Assembly: GCA_050486105.1 (NCBI GenBank)
Contig: JBJHCR010000074.1
Location: forward strand, 1-21,995
Length of the DNA: 21,995 nt
Direction of reading: 5' to 3'
Source of the DNA: JAEXNA01 sp050486105
Lineage (GTDB): Bacteria; Vulcanimicrobiota; Xenobia; Xenobiales; JADMJV01
The notes under the pieces: model-generated
Databases searched by the model: none
Told to the model about the DNA's origin: nothing
What the model saw: the letters and a program-made list of their open reading frames with translations, nothing else
Program-made: the position numbers and the translations under genes
Part shown: in pieces, positions 14,673-21,952 of the stretch
Position numbering within the stretch: position 1 is the stretch's first letter
How the letters are laid out: each line of letters starts with the position of its first letter

Positions 14673-15870
14673 ATTCGCTTAAGTCCACGATCTGAATGGG
14701 GAGAAATTCTCCTAGGACCACCTCATTGATGGTGAGGATACGGTTTAGGGTGTCCCCAAAGGCGTCGAAAGCCAACCTCCCGGTAGCTCCCTGGCTGTCC
14801 ACCGCATTTAAGCGCGATATGGTGCCCTGGCCGTTGCCACCGCTGGCAAGGGAGGTGGCGATCAGCAGATTGGCAGCGTCGTAAGCGTAAGGTCCAAAGT
14901 CGGTGGGAGGTTCGGCAAAGCCGGCCTCGGCATAGGCTTCGAGAAAATCTGCCGCCGAAGGCAGCAGCTCTGCCGGGGCACCCAATGAGGTGGCGATGTC
15001 TCCGTTATTGATCCCCACAGTGGCCTGGAGATAGCTATTATCCTTGACTCCATCACCCCCATAGAGAGGACCGGCGAAACCCTCCTCAACAGCTTGCTGT
15101 TTCACCAAGGCAGCGTTGGGCACCTCACCTCCATAGAAGAGCAAATCGGCGTCGTCGAGGTCTAAAGACTGCAAGAGGGACCGATAGTCCTGAGTCCCAA
15201 CCGGGGCAATTACGAACCCCAAGACCTCTCCGCCGAGTACTTCGAAGCGATCGGAGAAAGCCTGGGCCAAGGCCAGGCTTACGGCTCTGTCCTCACTCAG
15301 AATGACGGCTCGGGTGAAGCCTTCCGAAGTAAACGCATGGCCTGCCAAGGCAGGACCCTGAAGACTGTCGGGAACCACCAAACGGAAATAGTTGAAAAAC
15401 TGCCTTTCAGGCATACCGGGGTTGGAACCCACAGTCAAAGCCGGGTCGGTGTTCCCCGGCGACAACATGGGCAGCGTTCGGCTTTGCATCAGAGGAAGGA
15501 TCTGGCTTGCGACCCCAGAGTTGTACGTCCCTACCAGGCCCACGACCCCAGGCACTTCAACGATTTCCTGAGCCCGCTGGAGACCTACTTCCGGATCCGA
15601 TTGGTCATCGAAAGCCAGCAATTCGAACGCCGCTTGACCTGGCGCGCGACTCTCGTTGTACTGGTCCACCGCAAGCTGAGCACCATTGCGAATTCCCAGA
15701 CCGAACTCTGACTGCCCTCCAGACAGCGGAGCCAGCACGGCGATGCGGAAAACCGGCACCATCGACTGTTGGGAAGGGTCTTGGGGAGGAAATTGCAAAT
15801 TGTTGGAGTTCCCCCCACAACCGATGAGGAAAATTAGGACGACAAAAAAGGCGAAAGCACGCTGAATCAT
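14671..15870 (-). CDS. Branched-chain amino acid-type periplasmic binding lipoprotein
   Basis: A 399-residue type-1 periplasmic binding protein (Peripla_BP_6 family). A lipoprotein signal occupies residues 1-17, with the lipobox LIGC and acylated C18. The mature start FRIAVLAPLSGGQSEFGLGIRNGA, followed by AVDQYN, is the LivJ/LivK-type opening. GVVGLVGTYNSG, MLSPGNTDPALT and FFNYFRLVVPDSLQGPALA follow in the usual order. It probably binds an amino acid or small organic solute at the outer face of the inner membrane or in the periplasm. Unlike typical family members, no LivHMGF permease or ATPase genes are adjacent. The ATG at 15870 was preferred to an in-frame TTG at 15927 because it begins the signal peptide directly. 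Confidence 0.85.
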   Translation of the reverse strand: MIQRAFAFFVVLIFLIGCGGNSNNLQFPPQDPSQQSMVPVFRIAVLAPLSGGQSEFGLGIRNGAQLAVDQYNESRAPGQAAFELLAFDDQSDPEVGLQRAQEIVEVPGVVGLVGTYNSGVASQILPLMQSRTLPMLSPGNTDPALTVGSNPGMPERQFFNYFRLVVPDSLQGPALAGHAFTSEGFTRAVILSEDRAVSLALAQAFSDRFEVLGGEVLGFVIAPVGTQDYRSLLQSLDLDDADLLFYGGEVPNAALVKQQAVEEGFAGPLYGGDGVKDNSYLQATVGINNGDIATSLGAPAELLPSAADFLEAYAEAGFAEPPTDFGPYAYDAANLLIATSLASGGNGQGTISRLNAVDSQGATGRLAFDAFGDTLNRILTINEVVLGEFLPIQIVDLSE

Positions 15871-16005
15871 ATAGGGGCCATACTCTCTTTGGAGACTTCG
15901 GGCCTGCCAAAATCCCAGCTTTTTCAAGGTTCAGGCCTTGGGTTTAGCGAGACAACTTTGGTGGAATATGGATAGGTCTGTATCCCAAATCCGAAAGGAC
16001 ACCAC

Positions 16006-16311
16006 GTGGCAACGCTAACCATCCCTGACATCGACGAACAACTGAAGAAATGGACCGAAGAGTTCAAGAAGCCAAAAGGAGCCTGGCAGGTCATCCTTTA
16101 CAATGACAACCACAATTCCTACGACAACGTCGTCATGTGGGTGCAGAAGTCGACAGGGTGCTCCCAAGAGCGAGCCGAAACCATAGTTCACACGGCCCAC
16201 ACCAATGGTCGCGCCGTCTGCTACGGTGGCGACAAGGACAAATGTCAGCAGGTCGCCGGCTATCTTCGCGGCAAGGGCCTACAGGTGGAAGTCGACAACG
16301 CTCCCCTCTAA
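16006..16311 (+). CDS. clpS: ClpS-like adaptor protein
   Basis: A 101-residue protein that, by family, binds N-degron substrates and delivers them to the ClpAP/ClpCP protease. After a 24-residue flexible N-terminus, the ClpS fold begins at WQVILYNDNHNSYDNVV. N33 and D34 match the N-degron-binding Asn-Asp of E. coli ClpS, and H65 in HTNGRAVC matches its His66. The position of E. coli Met40, which gates the binding pocket, appears to be Tyr39. The tail is short. The GTG start at 16006 has AAAGGA eight bases upstream. No clpA is adjacent: a strong terminator follows on one side and a divergent binding-protein gene lies on the other, so it is a single-gene unit. Confidence 0.85.
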   Translation: MATLTIPDIDEQLKKWTEEFKKPKGAWQVILYNDNHNSYDNVVMWVQKSTGCSQERAETIVHTAHTNGRAVCYGGDKDKCQQVAGYLRGKGLQVEVDNAPL

Positions 16312-16357
16312 GTTCCCATCTAAGCTCACGAAGCAGCTCTCTGCACCATCGCAAATT

Positions 16358-16398
16358 CCGACCATCCAAGGTTCATCCGGGGAGGTCGGTTTTCTTTT
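16358..16398 (+). terminator. Intrinsic terminator of clpS
   Basis: CCGACC (16358-16363) pairs with GGTCGG (16384-16389), and TCC/GGA extends the stem past one bulged A. The stem is followed at once by TTTTCTTTT (16390-16398). This is a textbook rho-independent terminator about 45 bp after the clpS stop. Confidence 0.85.
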
Positions 16399-16605
16399 CC
16401 GGGTCCGAGAAGGATGGCCTGCGGTTCTTGCTTCGAAAGAAGTTTCCCCCCGGAAACATAGTCGCAGGATGCCATGGAACTGTTCGAAAAACCGCCGGCG
16501 CTCAAAGAGCACTCCGGTCCCTCGGCCTTCGATAGCTTGAAAGCGACTGACCAGCGTGGACCTCACCCTGCGCCTGCGATTTTTGGCCCCCGAATAGCAC
16601 AAATC

Positions 16606-16633
16606 TTCCCTAGGCCAAAGAGGGTTTAGGGAA
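16606..16633 (+). promoter_or_regulatory. Leader hairpin 1 upstream of the pot operon
   Basis: TTCCCTA (16606-16612) and TAGGGAA (16627-16633) form a perfect 7-bp stem with a 14-nt loop. GATAAT at 16636-16641, just after it, resembles a -10 element but has no good -35 at the right spacing. The pairing could therefore be an operator or an RNA leader structure. Confidence 0.35.
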
Positions 16634-16645
16634 AGGATAATGGTG

Positions 16646-16675
16646 CCTTAAGTCTAAACTTCAAGGGCCTATTTT
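16646..16675 (+). promoter_or_regulatory. Leader hairpin 2, attenuator-like
   Basis: CCTTAAGT (16646-16653) pairs with ACTTCAAGG (16658-16666), one C bulged, around a CTAA loop. ATTTTG follows a few bases later (16671-16676). It could be a weak terminator or attenuator between an upstream promoter and the ORF at 16723; this is inference from structure alone. Confidence 0.3.
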
Positions 16676-16722
16676 GTCCGATTCCTGGATGAAAGGCGGA
16701 TCAAGACAACGGAGGTGACGAG

Positions 16723-16845
16723 ATGTTCTGTGTGCGCGAAGCCTTGAGAGAAGCTCCCGAGTCTAGTCACCTTGCTCATTCGTCTGTCGTCGCTGTGGTC
16801 AGCGTTCGCGACGTACAGTTGCCCTTGCGGGGTACCCCGAGCTGA
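16723..16845 (+). CDS. Short upstream ORF coupled to potA
   Basis: A 40-codon ORF (peptide MFCVREALREAPESSHLAHS to ...LPLRGTPS) with the best ribosome-binding site in the region: GGAGGTGA at 16711-16718, four bases before the ATG at 16723. Its TGA (16843-16845) overlaps a CTG (16842-16844) in the potA frame as CTGA, just where homology to PotA should begin. I do not recognise the peptide. It may be a leader peptide controlling the polyamine transporter, a coupling device, or the true N-terminus of PotA if there is a -1 frameshift or a sequencing error near 16830-16842. That the next three gene junctions are also 4-base overlaps favours real translation here. Confidence 0.5.
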   Translation: MFCVREALREAPESSHLAHSSVVAVVSVRDVQLPLRGTPS

Positions 16846-17903
16846 CCGGCCCGGTCGTTCGATTCACGGAAGTCAGTAAGTTCTTCAACGGAACGGCTGC
16901 CGTGGAATCACTCAATTTTTCCATCGACAAGGGTGAGTTCTTTTCTCTATTGGGCCCTTCTGGGTGCGGTAAAACCACCACTCTGCGTCTCATCGCCGGA
17001 TTTGAGCAACCTGACCAAGGAACCTTGGAGATCAGCGAAGTTGATGTCTGCGGGGTCCCCCCTCACCAGCGCAACGTGAACACGGTTTTTCAGAGTTACG
17101 CCCTCTTCCCTCATCTCAATGTCTATGAAAACATTGCCTTTGGTCTAAGGAGACGAAAGGTGCCCGAAGCGACCATCGCCACCGAGGTTTCTCGCTGCCT
17201 GGACCTGGTTCGCTTGGGTGACTTCGGCAAGCGTCGAGTTCACCTCTTGTCGGGGGGGCAACAGCAGCGAGTAGCTTTAGCTCGGGCTCTCATCAACCAA
17301 CCTGCGGTGCTGCTTCTGGACGAACCCATGGCAGCTCTCGATTCCCAGCTCAAGAAAGAGATGCGCCGGGAGCTCAAGTCTCTCCAAAGGCGCCTAGGAA
17401 TCACCTTCGTACTGGTCACTCACGACCAGGAGGAGGCGCTCACCATGTCAGACCGGGTGGCGGTTCTCGATGGAGGACGATTGCAGCAAGTCAGTCCCCC
17501 TGAAGAGCTCTATCGGAGGCCTGTTAATCGTTTCGTTGCTCAATTCATCGGTAGCGCCAATTTTCTGCCCGTGGTGTACAGTGATGGGCGGATCCACTTT
17601 AAAGACGACACGGTGTTGCGCGGTGAGCCCCCTCCAAGCGAGGGGAGATATTGCTGGATGCTCCGCCCTGAATCGCTCCGCCTTGGTCCCCCCAACGATG
17701 ACGAGAACTGCCTACCTGGCCAAATCTTGGACACCACCTTTGTCGGACCGGTGCTCCGTCATCGGGTCTCCGTGGGAGCGGACACAACCCTCATCGTGGA
17801 AGAATCCAGCTGCAACCGACCTCCCTTGCCTCAAGGTCCGGTGAAAGTCAGTTGGCCCAGCGGCGTGGGAAGCCTGTTGGCCGAGGAGCGAACTGCGGAA
17901 TGA
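16842..17903 (+). CDS. potA: Polyamine-type ABC transporter ATP-binding protein PotA
   Basis: The ATPase that powers spermidine/putrescine uptake. Counting from CTG 16842 it has 353 residues: Walker A GPSGCGKT (38-45), Q-loop Q84 in FQSYALFPH, signature LSGGQQQR (136-143), Walker B LLLDEP with D160/E161, H194 in VTHDQEEA, and a C-terminal TOBE region (about 250-345). The first good conventional start is GTG at 16902. That would cut off the first strand of the ATPase fold (VVRFTEVSKFFNGTAAV), which is clearly present in frame upstream. The only initiation-like codon there is CTG at 16842, overlapping the stop of the short ORF. The stop overlaps the potD ATG (ATGA). CTG initiation or frameshifting is inferred. 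Confidence 0.9.
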   Translation: MTGPVVRFTEVSKFFNGTAAVESLNFSIDKGEFFSLLGPSGCGKTTTLRLIAGFEQPDQGTLEISEVDVCGVPPHQRNVNTVFQSYALFPHLNVYENIAFGLRRRKVPEATIATEVSRCLDLVRLGDFGKRRVHLLSGGQQQRVALARALINQPAVLLLDEPMAALDSQLKKEMRRELKSLQRRLGITFVLVTHDQEEALTMSDRVAVLDGGRLQQVSPPEELYRRPVNRFVAQFIGSANFLPVVYSDGRIHFKDDTVLRGEPPPSEGRYCWMLRPESLRLGPPNDDENCLPGQILDTTFVGPVLRHRVSVGADTTLIVEESSCNRPPLPQGPVKVSWPSGVGSLLAEERTAE

Positions 17904-18919
17904 ATCGTCGGACTTTTCTATTTGGCGCTCTGGCTTCGTGCCTGGCTGCCGGCTGCAGTAGTTCGAGACGTCCGATCCTCAACTTCTACAACTGGTCCAA
18001 CTTCATTGCTCCCGATACCATTAGGAATTTTGAGCAAGAATTCGGCATACAAGTGAACTACGAAGAGTTCTCATCCGCCGATGTCCTATACGCCAAGCTC
18101 AAGATCGGAGTCACCGGATACGACCTGGTGGTGGCCCCCGACTATATGGTGCGACGGATGATCCGCCAAGATCTCTTGCGCCCTATTCCCAACCTGGAGG
18201 AAAGCGAGGGCTTCCTCTCCCATCTGCTGCAAGCACCCTACGACCCTGGCTTCGAGCATTCGGTCCCCTATCTCTGGGGTACCACCGGAGTGGCCTACAA
18301 TCGAGACAAAGTGGCTGGACAACCAGACTCTTGGGGCCTGCTTTGGGACGAGAAACTGCGCCGTCAGATCACCATCCTCGACGAAAAGCGAGACGCCATT
18401 GCTTCGGCCTTATTCCTGTTAGGTGAAGACCCGAACAGCACAGACGAGAAGGTCCTCGAACGGGCAAAAGCGGCCTTGCTGCGTCAGCGTCCGTTGGTAC
18501 GCCGCTACACCTCAGACTTCACCGACGACCTGATCCGGGAAGAAACCTGGGCCGCCCTGGGGTGGAGCGGAGACGTGGCCCAAGCCCAAGCGGCTAATCC
18601 CAAGGTCGAATACTTCATCCCCAAGGAAGGCTCGTTCCTATTTGTGGACAGCCTTTGCATCCCCAAGGGTGCCCCTCACCCTGCCAATGCCAAGCTCTTC
18701 ATCGAATACTTTCTGCGCCCCAAAGTTTGTGCCGAGATCACCAACTCCACCGGATATGCCAATCCCGTTGAGGAATCCATGCAATTCGTGCGTCCAGAAT
18801 TGCTGGACAACTCTCTGGGCTACCCACCTCGGTCCACCCTCGAGCGCCTAACGCACCAGAAGGACCTCGGCCCCCATGAGGTGGTCTGGGATAGGCTCTG
18901 GGAAGAGGTGAAACGATGA
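17900..18919 (+). CDS. potD: Polyamine-binding lipoprotein PotD/PotF-type
   Basis: A 339-residue periplasmic solute-binding protein. The signal carries a twin-arginine motif (RRTFLF, residues 3-8) and a lipobox LAAGC with acylated C19, suggesting a Tat-exported lipoprotein. The mature start LNFYNWSNFIAPDTI has the aromatic Y30/W32 pair typical of polyamine-binding proteins. Further family landmarks are YDLVVAPDYMVRRM, VPYLWGTTGVAYN, WSGDVAQAQ and the late FVDSLCIPKGAPHPANAKLFIEY. It delivers putrescine or spermidine, or a related polyamine, to PotBC; which one cannot be read from the sequence. ATG 17900 overlaps the potA stop (ATGA) and its own TGA overlaps the potB ATG (ATGA). The binding protein in second position differs from E. 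coli potABCD. Confidence 0.92.
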   Translation: MNRRTFLFGALASCLAAGCSSSRRPILNFYNWSNFIAPDTIRNFEQEFGIQVNYEEFSSADVLYAKLKIGVTGYDLVVAPDYMVRRMIRQDLLRPIPNLEESEGFLSHLLQAPYDPGFEHSVPYLWGTTGVAYNRDKVAGQPDSWGLLWDEKLRRQITILDEKRDAIASALFLLGEDPNSTDEKVLERAKAALLRQRPLVRRYTSDFTDDLIREETWAALGWSGDVAQAQAANPKVEYFIPKEGSFLFVDSLCIPKGAPHPANAKLFIEYFLRPKVCAEITNSTGYANPVEESMQFVRPELLDNSLGYPPRSTLERLTHQKDLGPHEVVWDRLWEEVKR

Positions 18920-19752
18920 AAAGTTGGCGTCCGTGGGTCCTGGTTGCCCCACTGCTGCTGTTCAATCTCTTTCTGGTTCTGGCACCCCTAACCAGTGTAC
19001 TTTGGCAAAGTTTGCACCTCATGGGCCCGGAGTATGAGACTCTTCCGGGCTTGAGCTTGGAGAACTATCGTCGCGCCCTTGACCCCGCTTATATTCCAGC
19101 CTTGAGCCGGTCTTTTCTCTATGCCGGAACCTCTACTTTGCTGGCCTTGCTTTTGGGTTACCCCCTAGCCTACACCATCGCCCAACACGGAGGTCGCTAT
19201 CGAGGAGGCCTGCTGATTCTGCTCATGCTGCCGTTCTGGACGTCCTATTTGGTTCGCACTTACGCCTGGATGACTCTCTTGCAAACCGACGGAATCATCA
19301 ACACCACGCTGCTCACCATGGGCCTGATTGCCGAACCGCTCCGGATGCTGAATACCCCGGGAGCGGTGATCCTGGGCTTGACCTACGGTTTCCTTCCCTT
19401 TGCTACTTTGCCGATCTATGTAGCCTTGGAAGGCATGGACCGGCGCCTGCTCGACGCCTCCCAGGACCTTGGTGCCACCCCGTGGCAAACCTTCCGCACG
19501 GTGGTCTGGCCACTGTCTCTACCTGGAGTGATCGCCGGAGCACTACTGAGCTTTGTGCCTGCGCTGGGGGACTTTGTCTCAGCCGACCTACTGGGCGGCC
19601 CCGACGATCAGATGATCGGCAACGTGATCCAGCAGCAGTTCCTGGGCTCTTTCAATTGGCCCTTCGGCTCGGCCTTGTCCTTCGTGATCATCGTGCTCAT
19701 GGGCTTGTCTGTGCTGTTCTACATCCGCACCGAAGAGAAGGCCGAATCTTGA
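18916..19752 (+). CDS. potB: Polyamine ABC transporter permease PotB
   Basis: A 278-residue inner-membrane permease with six predicted helices and the cytoplasmic EAA coupling loop at about 171-203 (LEGMDRRLLDASQDLGATPW, then FRTVVWPLSLPGV), which contacts PotA. RTYAWMTLLQTDGIINTTL and PALGDFVSADLLGG are typical of PotB. The ATG overlaps the potD stop (ATGA), and the TGA overlaps the potC TTG (TTGA). It forms the translocation path with PotC. Confidence 0.93.
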   Translation: MKSWRPWVLVAPLLLFNLFLVLAPLTSVLWQSLHLMGPEYETLPGLSLENYRRALDPAYIPALSRSFLYAGTSTLLALLLGYPLAYTIAQHGGRYRGGLLILLMLPFWTSYLVRTYAWMTLLQTDGIINTTLLTMGLIAEPLRMLNTPGAVILGLTYGFLPFATLPIYVALEGMDRRLLDASQDLGATPWQTFRTVVWPLSLPGVIAGALLSFVPALGDFVSADLLGGPDDQMIGNVIQQQFLGSFNWPFGSALSFVIIVLMGLSVLFYIRTEEKAES

Positions 19753-20519
19753 GTCGTCTGCTGAAGGTCCATACCGGCATCGTTTACGCCTTTCTGTATG
19801 CCCCCATCGTGGTTCTGGTGCTCTTCAGCTTCAATGTCGACTCCAGGAATGTCCGCTGGACCGGCTTCACTACCGAGTGGTACGGCAGGCTCTTGACCAA
19901 TGAACCTCTGCAGCGAGCCTTGTGGACCAGCCTCAAGGTCGGCCTTCTCTCCACCGCTCTGTGTTGCATTATCGGCACCATGGCGGCCTTGGCTCTCACC
20001 CGCTACAGGTTTAAGGGCCGAGCCGGCATCACCGCCCTGGTGTTTCTGCCCATGGCCGTTCCCGAAATCGTTATGGGAACCTCACTCCTCACCTTTTTCG
20101 TGGGATTTGGGGTCCAACTCAGCTTCTGGACGGTGGTGGCAAGCCACGTGGCCTTCGGACTTGGATACTGCACCGCCACGGTGCGCAGCCGACTTCAAGG
20201 CATGGACTTTCGCCTGGAGGAGGCGGCTGCAGATCTCGGGGCTACGCCCTGGGAGGCATTCCGTCTGGTCACCTTTCCTAGAATTCTTCCGGGGATTCTC
20301 TCAGGAGGGCTCCTTTCGTTCACTCTGTCTTTCGACGATTTTGTGGTCACCTTCTTCACCGCCGGTATAGGCTCGGGCACCTTGCCCTTGAAGATCTATT
20401 CCATGGTCAAGTTCGGCATCACCCCGGAGATCAATGCCATCAGTACCATTGCCTTAGCCCTAACCTTGAGTGCCCTAGTGCTCTTTCATTTACTTCAACG
20501 CAAGCCGAAAGAGAGCTGA
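19749..20519 (+). CDS. potC: Polyamine ABC transporter permease PotC
   Basis: A 256-residue permease partner of PotB with six predicted helices and an EAA loop at about 149-183 (LQGMDFRLEEAAADLGATPW, then FRLVTFPRILPGI). LSFDDFVVTFFTAG and ITPEINAISTIAL are characteristic of PotC. The start is a TTG at 19749 overlapping the potB TGA in a TTGA four-base overlap. The frame is open far upstream into potB, but that part is not homologous. It is the last transporter gene; the MBL-fold gene follows on the same strand after 53 bp with no clear terminator between. Confidence 0.93.
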   Translation: MSRLLKVHTGIVYAFLYAPIVVLVLFSFNVDSRNVRWTGFTTEWYGRLLTNEPLQRALWTSLKVGLLSTALCCIIGTMAALALTRYRFKGRAGITALVFLPMAVPEIVMGTSLLTFFVGFGVQLSFWTVVASHVAFGLGYCTATVRSRLQGMDFRLEEAAADLGATPWEAFRLVTFPRILPGILSGGLLSFTLSFDDFVVTFFTAGIGSGTLPLKIYSMVKFGITPEINAISTIALALTLSALVLFHLLQRKPKES

Positions 20520-20572
20520 GTGGCTCCGCTTGGTCGAAGGTCGGCAAATGTCCGGAGCTCCAGGATCCGCTG

Positions 20573-21433
20573 TTGCCTAGGCGAACGAGATCTCCCATGA
20601 TCGGTGAAGAACAGCACGAATGCTCCATAGAACCCAACGCCGGTTGGGACCCCAGGATCCACATCGCTCGATGTGGGGATCTGGTTCGAGCCTACCTAAT
20701 CCAAAGCGAGAAATACTTGGTGGTCTACGACACTCTCCTGGGACCTAAGAGTGGTGCCTGGCTCAGGCAGCAAGCTCTGACACTCTCAGAGGGCCGACCC
20801 TTACTGGTGATCACCAGTCACGCTGACTGGGACCACTATTTTGGCAACCAGGTTTTTTCCGAGCCGATCTTGGGGTCTCAGCTTTGTGCCGAGAGAATCT
20901 TGGGAGATCCAGGCCAAAAAGAGTTGGCTCAAAAGATTCGAGAAGACGCCCCGTCGTACTCCGAGGTCCGATTGACCCCTCCTACGGTCACCTTTCCAGG
21001 GGAAGCCACCATCCTGGGAGGAGATCTGACCTTTCGATTGCTCCCCACCCCAGGACACCGCCCGGACCATCTCAGCCTCCACCTTCCGGAGATCTCCACG
21101 CTCTTGCCTGGAGACTGCGTAGAAGATCCCATCCCTCTGGTGGATGAAGACAGCCGAGCAGGCAGCACCTCCGTTTCGGAACTCATCGCGACCCTAGAGA
21201 AGCTTTCGGCCCTCAAGGCCGAATGGGTCTTGGCCAACCACGCCGAGCCAGAACGAGGGAGTCAGCGACTGCTGAGCAACTTGAAGTATCTCAACGAATT
21301 GCAAGCCTCAGCCGCCGCCTGCGAAAACTTCGAAGCCCTGAAGAACGCCCATCCAGGCAACCCGGATTGGGGGGATTTCTATAGAAAAGCCCACGCCTTC
21401 CATCTGGAATGTGCGTGGGCTCAACGTAGCTAG
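20573..21433 (+). CDS. Metallo-beta-lactamase-fold hydrolase
   Basis: A 286-residue MBL-fold protein. It has the lead strand YLVVYDTLLG (48-57), the metal motif HADWDH (83-88, with D85 where most members have His), H162 in TPGHRPDHLSLH, D181 in LLPGDCVED and H223 in VLANHAEP. D87 and H88 supply the second metal site. The variant first motif occurs in several MBL subfamilies, so the enzyme is probably still active. The substrate is unknown; the general reaction is hydrolysis of esters, thioesters or lactones. No signal peptide is seen. The start is TTG at 20573 with AGGA seven bases upstream, or ATG at 20597 with a weaker site. It may be co-transcribed with the pot operon, but a functional link is not evident. 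Confidence 0.8.
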   Translation: MPRRTRSPMIGEEQHECSIEPNAGWDPRIHIARCGDLVRAYLIQSEKYLVVYDTLLGPKSGAWLRQQALTLSEGRPLLVITSHADWDHYFGNQVFSEPILGSQLCAERILGDPGQKELAQKIREDAPSYSEVRLTPPTVTFPGEATILGGDLTFRLLPTPGHRPDHLSLHLPEISTLLPGDCVEDPIPLVDEDSRAGSTSVSELIATLEKLSALKAEWVLANHAEPERGSQRLLSNLKYLNELQASAAACENFEALKNAHPGNPDWGDFYRKAHAFHLECAWAQRS

Positions 21434-21478
21434 GTTGCACAGGATCATGGTCCGTGAACCCCTTAGTTGGCTGTAGGT

Positions 21479-21952
21479 TTAAGTTTGCATCAACTGCTCT
21501 CGGACCAAGCCCACCGCGATCAAGTTTTCCGGCTCTTCGGTGACGGCTATACCCCAACAGGCCGAGGCTCCCGCTCCAGAAACATAGCTGCGAAAGCGCA
21601 CAGTTTCGAACTCTCCATAGGCAGCAGGTACATCTCTAAGGTCGCGGACTAAGCCTTTGCCGTCTTGTTGACAAAGCTTCCAGATCACCGTTTGGTCAGT
21701 GCTCCACTGGTCGGTTCCTATAAACTCTGCCAGCGGCTTGGATTTCTGCCGATAAACGGTGATATAGCGCCGTTTCCGCCCATACTTTTCTTGAAAGCCA
21801 TATTTGATGGTGATGGGACCCTCTTCGATTTTCTGGTCTCCATCCGACTTAACTTCGTAGACTGTCAAACCTTTAAAGACCGGACGGTCGAAGGACCAAT
21901 CGGTATCAAGCCTGCGTTCCTTTTCTTCTATAACGATAAGGCGTTCCTCCAT
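21479..21952 (-). CDS. Hypothetical protein
   Basis: I do not recognise this 157-residue protein. It has no signal peptide or membrane helix, starts from ATG at 21952 (no earlier in-frame start before a stop at 21977-21979), and lacks a clear Shine-Dalgarno. The N-terminal half is charged and strand-like (LTVYEVKSDGDQKIEEGPITIKYGF, then RRYITVYRQK). The C-terminal half has GEFETVRFRSYVSGAGASACWGIAVTEEPENLIAVG-type sequence suggesting a compact beta-rich fold. It converges on the MBL-fold gene, with a 45-bp gap holding no obvious terminator. Composition looks like its neighbours and gives no sign of transfer. Confidence 0.6.
   Translation of the reverse strand: MEERLIVIEEKERRLDTDWSFDRPVFKGLTVYEVKSDGDQKIEEGPITIKYGFQEKYGRKRRYITVYRQKSKPLAEFIGTDQWSTDQTVIWKLCQQDGKGLVRDLRDVPAAYGEFETVRFRSYVSGAGASACWGIAVTEEPENLIAVGLVREQLMQT

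Larger units (their letters stand above)
16312..16722. other. Intergenic region between clpS and the pot operon
   Basis: About 410 bp. It holds the clpS terminator (16358-16398), a perfect short hairpin GTTTCC-CCCC-GGAAAC (16442-16457), and a leader-like zone from about 16600 with two further hairpins and the ribosome-binding site of the upstream ORF. Open frames exist here on both strands but have low-complexity, arginine-rich content and no good starts, so none is called. Confidence 0.5.

Noticed and set aside
16137..16602. Overlapping open frames on both strands after clpS
   Set aside because: They overlap clpS or its terminator, are rich in Arg and Ser, and lack ribosome-binding sites and recognisable domains.
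19482..19748. In-frame upstream extension of potC
   Set aside because: It overlaps the conserved EAA region of potB in another frame; PotC homology begins at TTG 19749.
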